Positions 1-7,078 of a DNA stretch of 10,510 bases are shown one piece after another. The stretch is from JBFWYO01 sp050186335. Lineage in GTDB: Bacteria; Pseudomonadota; Alphaproteobacteria; Bin65. The notes below the pieces were generated by a model. The model saw nothing but the letters and a program-made list of their open reading frames with translations, was not told where the DNA came from and did not search any database. The translations under genes were made by a program, and so were the position numbers. Location: contig JBFWYO010000120.1 of the NCBI GenBank assembly GCA_050186335.1, positions 1 through 10,510 of the forward strand, written 5' to 3'. The stretch's first letter is position 1, and every line of letters begins with the position of its first letter.

Positions 1-99
1 GGCAAACCGCCAAAGGTCGCCCTCGTCGCCGCCATGCACAAGCTACTCACCATACTCAACGCCATCCTCAGAGATAAAATCCCTTGGCAAAACGCTTGA
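1..99 (+). CDS. IS110-family transposase, C-terminal fragment (cut by window start)
   Basis: The first 33 codons read in frame 1 to a TGA stop and give a 32-residue tail with the pattern K-x-A-L-V-A-x-M-x-K-L-L-x-I-L-N-A-x-L-R-D-x-x-P-W. This pattern is the typical extreme C-terminus of IS110/IS1111 transposases (end of the Transposase_20 domain). These enzymes are DEDD recombinases that also carry a conserved serine, and recent work shows they are guided by an element-encoded bridge RNA. The N-terminal DEDD domain lies outside the window, so I cannot say whether the gene is intact. The fragment faces greA tail to tail, with a terminator between them. Its codon use (cta, ata, aga, aaa) is less GC-biased than that of the neighbouring housekeeping genes, which fits a mobile element. 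The family call rests on a short tail and is fairly confident; the subgroup cannot be decided. Confidence 0.82.
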   Translation, partial: GKPPKVALVAAMHKLLTILNAILRDKIPWQNA

Positions 100-116
100 C
101 CAACAACACAGTCGCT
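1..116 (+). mobile_element. Right end of an IS110-family insertion sequence (approximate boundary)
   Basis: The transposase tail is followed by only about 15 bp before a sequence that looks like a host extragenic palindrome. IS110-family elements usually lack long terminal inverted repeats and can have a short end downstream of the transposase gene. The boundary near the CT dinucleotide at 115-116 is inferred, because the repeat appears truncated there. The left end, any bridge RNA region and the other junction are outside the window. Confidence 0.45.
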
Positions 117-144
117 GAGTAGCGCGTAGCGCGTATCGAAGGAT
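113..144. repeat. REP-like extragenic palindromic repeat, apparently 5'-truncated
   Basis: The segment has the form CTGAGTAGCGCG-TAGCGCG-TATCGAAGGATG. It combines a short GCGC-GTA-GCGC palindrome with a TCGAAGGATG flank. I recognise this as resembling an abundant class of alphaproteobacterial intergenic repeats whose usual form begins CATCCTGAG. Here the CATC part is replaced by GTCG, as if the repeat were cut just before CTGAG. Membership in a genome-wide family is recalled knowledge and cannot be shown from a single copy. Confidence 0.5.
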
Positions 145-176
145 GTTCCGCACGCAAAGCGCAACGCACAGGTCAT

Positions 177-207
177 AAAAAAGGCCGGATATCGCATCCG
201 GCCTTTT
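177..207 (-). terminator. Intrinsic (bidirectional) terminator of the car-greA operon
   Basis: A perfect 12-bp inverted repeat (AAAAGGCCGGAT at 179-190 and its complement at 196-207) encloses a 5-nt loop. Read on the minus strand, the GC-rich stem is followed directly by six T residues, and it starts 24 bp after the greA stop. This is a textbook Rho-independent terminator for greA. In the plus direction the stem is followed by TTTT-CG-TTT, so it can also stop transcripts leaving the IS110 transposase gene. Confidence 0.92.
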
Positions 208-230
208 CGTTTCTCGCGGCGCGGTTCGCG

Positions 231-704
231 CTATTTGTATTTCACCTTGATCACTTCATAGGCTTTCGATCCGCCGGGTGTCGACACTTCCACCGCGTCG
301 CCGGGCGACTTGCCGATCAGCGCGCGCGCGAGCGGCGAGGTGAACGAAATCCGGCCCTTGGAAATATCGCCCTCGTCGGCGCCGACGATCTGATACGTGG
401 CTTCCTCGTCCGTGTCCTCGTCGGCCAGCGTCACCGTGGCGCCGAAGCGGATCGTCGTGCCGGTGAGCTTGCTCGCGTCGATGACCTCGGCGCGGCTGAT
501 CTTGTCCTCGAGTTCGGCGACGCGGCCTTCGATGAAGCTCTGGCGTTCCTTGGCGGCATGATACTCGGCGTTCTCGGACAGATCGCCGTGCGCGCGCGCT
601 TCTTCGAGCGCGCGAATGACCGACGGCCGCTCCACCGTTTTCATCTGCTTCAATTCTTCCTGCAGGCGGACGAGTCCGCCCGGGGTCATGGGAAGTCTTT
701 CCAT
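231..704 (-). CDS. greA: Transcription elongation factor GreA
   Basis: GreA enters the RNA polymerase secondary channel and stimulates cleavage of backtracked transcripts. The 157-residue length matches the family. Residues about 1-75 form the N-terminal coiled coil, with the conserved tip GDLSENAEYHAAKE and acidic residues D41 and E44 at the positions known to coordinate the catalytic Mg2+ in E. coli GreA. The rest is the FKBP-like C-terminal domain, ending in the family pattern STPGG-S-x-x-YEVIKV. I chose the ATG at 704 because it begins the usual MERLPMT start and has AGGA four bases upstream. An in-frame ATG at 734 would add ten non-conserved residues and has AGG directly against the start. 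The gene is last in the minus-strand operon, 82 bp after carB, and is followed by a strong terminator. No separate promoter was clear. Confidence 0.97.
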   Translation of the reverse strand: MERLPMTPGGLVRLQEELKQMKTVERPSVIRALEEARAHGDLSENAEYHAAKERQSFIEGRVAELEDKISRAEVIDASKLTGTTIRFGATVTLADEDTDEEATYQIVGADEGDISKGRISFTSPLARALIGKSPGDAVEVSTPGGSKAYEVIKVKYK

Positions 705-786
705 TAAATCCTGCCAAACAGTCAAAACCGGCATCCTGGCTGCGCCCTCACGAGCGCACCCAGAAACGAACCGCTATGCCGGGGAG

Positions 787-4041
<3,255 letters not shown>

Positions 4042-4070
4042 GGGACACGCTCGCAAAAAAAGGCGCGTCG

Positions 4071-4460
4071 CTAAACGCTCTCCCTCCCCCCTCGCGGGGG
4101 AGGGTCGGGGAGGGGGGTGATACGGTTTCGATGTTCGATAAACGCGCGCTGGATTTCAGCGAGGACGCCGTCAGTATTTCCGAGCACGTCGTTGTTCCAA
4201 AATCGTAAGACGCGGAACCCATTCGCAACGAGCCACGCATCGCGCACGCCGTCACGCGCGGCATCGACAGCATGCTGCCCGCCATCGACTTCGACGACGA
4301 GCCGCGCCTCCAAGCATGCAAAGTCGACAATGTAGAAGCCGAGCGGGACTTGGCGGCGGAACCGGTATCCGTCAACTTGCTTGCGTCGCAATCGATTCCA
4401 GAGTCGCTTTTCCGCGTCGGTGAGATTGGAGCGCAGTTTGCGCGCACGGGGATTGGGCAT
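4071..4460 (-). CDS. DUF559 domain protein, PD-(D/E)XK/Vsr-like endonuclease family
   Basis: This 129-residue protein matches the DUF559 pattern along its whole length. It has LTDAEKRLWNRLR with E17, YRFRRQVPLGFYIVDFAC with D46, LVVEVDGGQH with E57, D59 and H63, then a D-x-x-R helix and FRVLRFWNNDVL. Known models place the family in the restriction-endonuclease-like fold related to very-short-patch repair nucleases; the physiological role is not established. The ATG at 4460 is the longest possible start, because an in-frame TGA lies 9 nt upstream. No good ribosome binding site is visible. The last 15 or so residues (PLPDPPPRGGRE) are encoded by a palindromic DNA repeat (4081-4118), not by conserved domain sequence. 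The gene splits carA from carB on the same strand, and a second inverted copy of the repeat lies on its other side. This suggests insertion as a cassette. Confidence 0.88.
   Translation of the reverse strand: MPNPRARKLRSNLTDAEKRLWNRLRRKQVDGYRFRRQVPLGFYIVDFACLEARLVVEVDGGQHAVDAARDGVRDAWLVANGFRVLRFWNNDVLGNTDGVLAEIQRAFIEHRNRITPLPDPPPRGGRESV
4081..4118. repeat. C/G-rich palindromic repeat, copy A (carB side)
   Basis: This 38-bp unit pairs a C-rich and a G-rich arm (CCCTCCCCC, a short loop, GGGGGAGGG). Its reverse complement matches copy B at 4493-4530 in 34 of 38 positions with no gaps. It lies inside the reading frame of the DUF559 gene and encodes about residues 115-127. It could form a very stable RNA hairpin in the car operon transcript, but no T-run follows directly. 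Similar C/G-rich repeats are, as I recall, common between genes in alphaproteobacteria. Confidence 0.85.
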
Positions 4461-4492
4461 GAAAGATCATAACGCCGCGCGCGGGCCGCGCG

Positions 4493-4530
4493 ACCCCCCT
4501 CCCTAACCCTCCCCCACAAGGGGGGAGGGA
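4493..4530. repeat. C/G-rich palindromic repeat, copy B (carA side), inverted relative to copy A
   Basis: This 38-bp unit lies between the carA stop and the DUF559 start. Without gaps it differs from the reverse complement of copy A at four positions. Together the copies bracket the DUF559 gene as an inverted pair about 375 bp apart, and they could pair with each other in long RNA or single-stranded DNA. Next to it, at about 4478-4492, lies a second small GC-only palindrome (CGCGCG-GGC-CGCGCG). Confidence 0.85.
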
Positions 4531-4553
4531 AGCGTCCGTGACCGAGAGCCAAC

Positions 4554-5807
4554 TCACCCACCCTGCTTCTCCATCAGCGCGATGAAGCGCTTGAAGAGAT
4601 AATGGGAGTCGCGCGGGCCGGGGGAGGCTTCCGGGTGGTATTGCACCGAGAAGATCGGCGCGTCGGTGGCCTTGAGGCCTTCGAGGCAGCCGTCGAACAA
4701 CGAGACATGGGTCTGCACGACATTCGCGGGCAGCGAGTCGGGATCGACCATGAAGCCGTGATTCTGCGAGGTGATCTCGACCTTGCCGGTCTCCAGGTCC
4801 TTGACCGGGTGATTGGCGCCCCGATGGCCGTGATGCATCTTTTTCGTTTTGGCGCCGAGCGCCAGGCCCAGCAATTGATGCCCGAGGCAGATGCCGAAGA
4901 TCGGCAGGCCGAATTTGATCAGCTGCTTGAGCACCGGCACGGCGTATTCGCCGGTTGCCGCCGGGTCGCCCGGGCCGTTGGAAAGAAAGAGCCCGTCCGG
5001 ATGCTGGCGCAGGATTTCCTCGGCGGTCGCGGTGGCCGGGACAACGGTCACCTTGCAGCCAAGCGTTGCCAGGCTGCGCAGGATGTTGCGCTTGGCGCCG
5101 AAATCCATCGCGACGACGTGGAATTTCGGCTTCGCGAGCTTGCCGTAGCCTTCGCCCCAGCGCCACGCGGTCTCGTCCCATGTGTAGGTCTGCCGGCAGG
5201 TGACTTCGAGCGCGAGGTCCATGCCTTCGAGGCCGGGCCATTCCGCCGCCATGCGATGCAGCGCGACCAGATCGAACTTGCCGTCGGGCGAATGATGGAT
5301 CACACCGTTGGGCGCGCCGAGATCGCGGATCCGGCGCGTCAGCTCGCGCGTGTCGACGCCGGTGATGCAAACCAGATTATGCGATTTCAGCCAGCCGTCG
5401 AGATGCCGCGTGTTGCGGTAGTTCGACGGGTTGGTGATGTCGGCGCGCAGGATGCAGCCGCGTGCCGCCGGCGTGATCGTCTCGATATCCTCGATATTGG
5501 TGCCGACGTTGCCGACATGCGGGAAGGTGAAGGTGATGATCTGCCCGGCATAGGACGGATCGGTGAGGATTTCCTGGTAGCCGGTGATCGAGGTGTTGAA
5601 GCAGATCTCGCCGACCTTGGTGCCGATGGCGCCGGCGCCGCGGCCCCAGAAATGCGAGCCGTCCTGCAGGATGACCACGGCGTTGGCCCAGGCCGGCGCC
5701 GCGACCTTGGACAGATCGACAGAAATTTTGTCCGCGCGCGCAAAATTTTCCGCCCTCGACCCTTTCTCCGGGTGCGCGGGTGTGTGCGTCGTCGGGGACG
5801 GTGCCAT
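4554..5807 (-). CDS. carA: Carbamoyl-phosphate synthase small subunit (glutamine amidotransferase)
   Basis: CarA hydrolyses glutamine and channels ammonia to CarB. Of its 417 residues, about 40-190 are the CPSase small-chain N-terminal domain (GEICFNTSITGYQEILTDP, FPHVGNVGTN). About 230-417 are a class I glutamine amidotransferase with SNGPGDP near 276, the nucleophile C307 in GICLGHQLLGLALG, and H391 and E393 in QYHPEASPGP. All catalytic residues are present. The ATG at 5807 has AGGAA about ten bases upstream. It gives a non-conserved leader of about 40 residues rich in Pro, Thr and Ala before the usual start region; no other ATG lies near the domain boundary. The gene is first in the minus-strand operon, with a consensus-like promoter 57 bp upstream, and is divergent from yqeY. 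Unusually, carB does not follow directly: 512 bp with a DUF559 gene lie between them. Confidence 0.98.
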   Translation of the reverse strand: MAPSPTTHTPAHPEKGSRAENFARADKISVDLSKVAAPAWANAVVILQDGSHFWGRGAGAIGTKVGEICFNTSITGYQEILTDPSYAGQIITFTFPHVGNVGTNIEDIETITPAARGCILRADITNPSNYRNTRHLDGWLKSHNLVCITGVDTRELTRRIRDLGAPNGVIHHSPDGKFDLVALHRMAAEWPGLEGMDLALEVTCRQTYTWDETAWRWGEGYGKLAKPKFHVVAMDFGAKRNILRSLATLGCKVTVVPATATAEEILRQHPDGLFLSNGPGDPAATGEYAVPVLKQLIKFGLPIFGICLGHQLLGLALGAKTKKMHHGHRGANHPVKDLETGKVEITSQNHGFMVDPDSLPANVVQTHVSLFDGCLEGLKATDAPIFSVQYHPEASPGPRDSHYLFKRFIALMEKQGG

Positions 5808-5841
5808 CGACGGGAAATTCCTAAGGGCTCGATTTTTGGTG

Positions 5842-5860
5842 GCCGGCTGCGGCGGCCGGC
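5842..5860 (-). other. GC-rich hairpin at the start of the carA leader
   Basis: Two copies of the self-complementary hexamer GCCGGC (5842-5847 and 5855-5860) flank a 7-nt loop. The hairpin lies just downstream of the predicted carA -10 box, so it would fall at the extreme 5' end of the carA mRNA. It could protect the mRNA or affect early transcription. No regulatory ligand or leader peptide is evident. Confidence 0.4.
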
Positions 5861-5863
5861 GCT

Positions 5864-5892
5864 CTTGTAGATGGATTGGTGCACCGCGTCAA
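5864..5892 (-). promoter_or_regulatory. Sigma70-type promoter for carA
   Basis: On the minus strand, TTGACG (5892-5887) is followed by a 17-bp spacer and TACAAG (5869-5864). The spacing is ideal and the -35 box matches five of six consensus bases. It sits about 55 bp upstream of the carA ATG, and no better candidate lies in the divergent intergenic region. No arginine or pyrimidine operator could be recognised. Confidence 0.6.
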
Positions 5893-5902
5893 GCGACCGA
5901 AA

Positions 5903-5931
5903 TTGTCTCGCAACGATCTGAAAAATATGGG
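5903..5931 (+). promoter_or_regulatory. Weak candidate promoter for yqeY
   Basis: TTGTCT (5903-5908), a 17-bp spacer and TATGGG (5926-5931) lie in the AT-rich middle of the carA-yqeY intergenic region. An alternative -10 box, TATAAC at 5936-5941, lacks a convincing -35. A promoter must exist here because the flanking genes diverge, but the exact boxes are uncertain. Confidence 0.3.
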
Positions 5932-5958
5932 ATTTTATAACTTCAGCAAAACCACGAA

Positions 5959-5979
5959 ACGGGCCGCGTCGCGGCCCGT
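5959..5979 (+). other. Perfect hairpin in the yqeY 5' leader
   Basis: A 9-bp perfect stem (ACGGGCCGC and its complement) with a GTC loop ends 11 nt before the AGGAG ribosome binding site of yqeY. No T-run follows, so it is not a canonical terminator. It could stabilise the leader or affect ribosome access. Confidence 0.4.
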
Positions 5980-6000
5980 CCGAGCCTGTAGGAGCCGCCC

Positions 6001-6462
6001 ATGCTGCGCCAGCGACTGACCGACGAGATGAAGACCGCAATGCGGAGCAAGGACGAGGCCACGCTCTCGACCGTGCGCATGATCATGTCGCAGCTCAAGA
6101 ACAAGGATATCGAGGCGCGCCCGGGCGGCAACGCCACCGGCATCGACGACGCGGCGATCCTGACCATGCTGCAATCGATGATCAAGCAGCGCCAGGAAAG
6201 CATCGCACTCTATGTGCAGGGCAACCGTCCGGAACTGGCCGACAAGGAAAAAGCCGAGATCGTCGTGATCGAGCGCTTCCTGCCCAAGCAGATGAGCGAG
6301 GCCGACGTGCAAACCGCGATCGCCGCGCTGGTCGCGGAAACCGGCGCCACGTCCATCAAAGACATGGGCAAGGTCATGGCCGCGCTGAAAGAGCGCTATG
6401 CCGGCCAGCTCGACATGGGCAAGGCCAGTGCGGCGATCAAAGCCAAGCTGGCCGGCGGCTGA
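6001..6462 (+). CDS. yqeY: GatB/YqeY domain-containing protein
   Basis: This 153-residue cytoplasmic protein has the full-length YqeY pattern. The N-terminal helical part has LRQRLTDEMKTAMRSKDEATLSTVRMIMSQLKNKDIE, the middle has ILTMLQSMIKQRQESIALYVQGNRPELADKE, followed by FLPKQMSE and a C-terminal segment with MGKVMAALKERYAGQLDMGKAS. The last segment resembles the tRNA-binding tail domain of GatB in the tRNA-dependent amidotransferase. YqeY proteins are stand-alone homologues of that domain with an unproven role, probably tRNA related. The start is well supported: AGGAG lies six bases upstream of the ATG. The gene is divergent from carA and, as is typical in alphaproteobacteria, precedes dnaG-rpoD. 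The next gene starts 12 bp after its stop. Confidence 0.95.
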   Translation: MLRQRLTDEMKTAMRSKDEATLSTVRMIMSQLKNKDIEARPGGNATGIDDAAILTMLQSMIKQRQESIALYVQGNRPELADKEKAEIVVIERFLPKQMSEADVQTAIAALVAETGATSIKDMGKVMAALKERYAGQLDMGKASAAIKAKLAGG

Positions 6463-6474
6463 GGCGTAACCGTC

Positions 6475-6771
6475 ATGCGCGTCGTCGCCGAGGAAACCTG
6501 GTCGTGGATGCTGCTGGCCGAAGACGAACACCTGTTTCTTTCGGTGTTGTGCGGCACGGTCGGGGTCTACGCGATCGACATCGAGCTGAACGAGGCGGAG
6601 CGCGCCATTTATGCCGCCGAGGGCAATGCCGGCATGGCCCGCCTCGCCGCTGCGGTCAGCGGCGCGCCGTCGACCTTCCGCAGCCGCCACCTGCCCAATC
6701 TGGACGGCATGCCCGGCTACGACGCCGCCATCGCGGCGTGGCGCAAGGCGCACGATCGGCCGGCCGGTTGA
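6475..6771 (+). CDS. Small conserved-looking protein of unknown function
   Basis: This 98-residue product is one I cannot assign to a named family. It begins MRVVAEETWSWMLLAEDEHLFLSVLCGTVGVYAIDIELNEAE, which alternates hydrophobic residues in a way that suggests two or three beta strands, one cysteine at residue 26, and then a helical region. The C-terminal half contains GMARLAAAVSGAPSTFRSRHLP and a final Trp-containing helix. There is no signal peptide and no clear membrane segment, so it is probably cytoplasmic. It starts 12 bp after yqeY on the same strand, so cotranscription and possible translational coupling are likely; the ribosome binding site is weak (GAGG about ten bases upstream). 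Its third-position GC and codon use match the neighbouring genes, which supports real coding. A role linked to yqeY is only inferred from position. Confidence 0.75.
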   Translation: MRVVAEETWSWMLLAEDEHLFLSVLCGTVGVYAIDIELNEAERAIYAAEGNAGMARLAAAVSGAPSTFRSRHLPNLDGMPGYDAAIAAWRKAHDRPAG

Positions 6772-6790
6772 CGCGTGCGTTGATTCTAAT

Positions 6791-6907
6791 CGTCACCCCG
6801 GACAAGCCCGCCTTGCGGGCGCAGATCCGGGGTCCAGGGTGGTTGGGATCGCGCGCACGGACCGAGCCTGGACCCCGGGTCTCCGCTTGCGCTGCGCCCC
6901 GGGTTAC
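6791..6907. repeat. Large imperfect inverted repeat (extragenic palindrome)
   Basis: The inner arms 6823-6838 and 6867-6882 pair at 15 of 16 positions around a 28-nt spacer, and the outer flanks (GTCACCCCGG against CCCCGGGTTAC) also roughly pair. The left arm contains its own small GCCCGC-CTT-GCGGGC hairpin. The wording GTCACCCCGGACAAG...GATCCGGGGTCCAGG is, from memory, typical of a widespread intergenic repeat class in Hyphomicrobiales. The structure could act as a strong hairpin between the yqeY pair and dnaG. No U-tract follows it. Confidence 0.75.
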
Positions 6908-6954
6908 AGGTTGAGATGTGAGCAAACGGCGGGATATCTCGGAAAAATATCCAC

Positions 6955-7001
6955 AGGTCATCGTGTTGAGCCGGTCGAAGGGCGAGCCAACCGCGTGACC
7001 T
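6955..7001. repeat. Second REP-like repeat (GAGCCGGTCGAAGGGCGAG type)
   Basis: The hexamer AGGTCA (6955-6960) and its complement TGACCT (6996-7001) frame a segment with TTGAGCCGGTCGAAGGGCGAG. This core resembles the common alphaproteobacterial intergenic motif TGAGCnnGTCGAAGGnCGAG. It shares the TCGAAGG block with the repeat at 113-144 but is otherwise different. The right arm overlaps the predicted -35 box of dnaG. Confidence 0.5.
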
Positions 7002-7024
7002 CGGCCGTACGGCGGCGCTATAGT
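6995..7024 (+). promoter_or_regulatory. Candidate promoter of dnaG
   Basis: GTGACC (6995-7000), an 18-bp spacer and TATAGT (7019-7024) form a sigma70-like pair. The -10 box matches five of six consensus bases, and the -35 keeps the TGAC core important in alphaproteobacteria. Transcription would start near 7031, giving a leader of about 48 nt. The Shine-Dalgarno sequence before the dnaG ATG is poor. Confidence 0.45.
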
Positions 7025-7078
7025 GCAAACAACAAATTGTAATCTTGCCGCTGCGCGCCTCGGACAATATCGGGCCGA

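Larger units (their letters stand above)
6772..7078. other. 307-bp non-coding gap upstream of dnaG
   Basis: This stretch contains no convincing gene. It holds, in order, a large imperfect inverted repeat (6791-6907), a small ATATCC palindrome (6932-6952) next to a DnaA-box-like 9-mer (6947-6955), a second repeat type (6955-7001), and a promoter-like pair (6995-7024) that probably starts dnaG transcription. The T-poor hairpins may also reduce read-through from yqeY. Confidence 0.7.

Noticed and set aside
705..734. Ten-residue N-terminal extension of GreA from the ATG at 734
   Set aside because: The extension is not family-like and its AGG abuts the start codon, while the ATG at 704 has proper AGGA spacing and the conserved start.
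4042..4056. TTG start adding five residues to CarB
   Set aside because: The conserved family start is the ATG at 4041; the TTG is part of a T-tract.
4081..4118. Repeat copy A as an intrinsic terminator of the car operon
   Set aside because: A strong hairpin is present but no T-run follows it directly; the T7 tract is about 20 bp further on, and termination there would block the essential carB and greA.
4081..4530. Inverted repeats around the DUF559 gene as ends of a classical insertion sequence
   Set aside because: Each copy is itself a palindrome, the enclosed gene is not a transposase, and no target-site duplication is visible outside the copies.
4602..5870. Long plus-strand open frame antisense to carA
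   Set aside because: Composition is typical of antisense shadows; CarA on the other strand is complete with all catalytic residues.
5935..6753. Minus-strand open frame opposite yqeY and the small gene
   Set aside because: YqeY has a strong ribosome binding site and full family match on the plus strand; the opposite frame has none.
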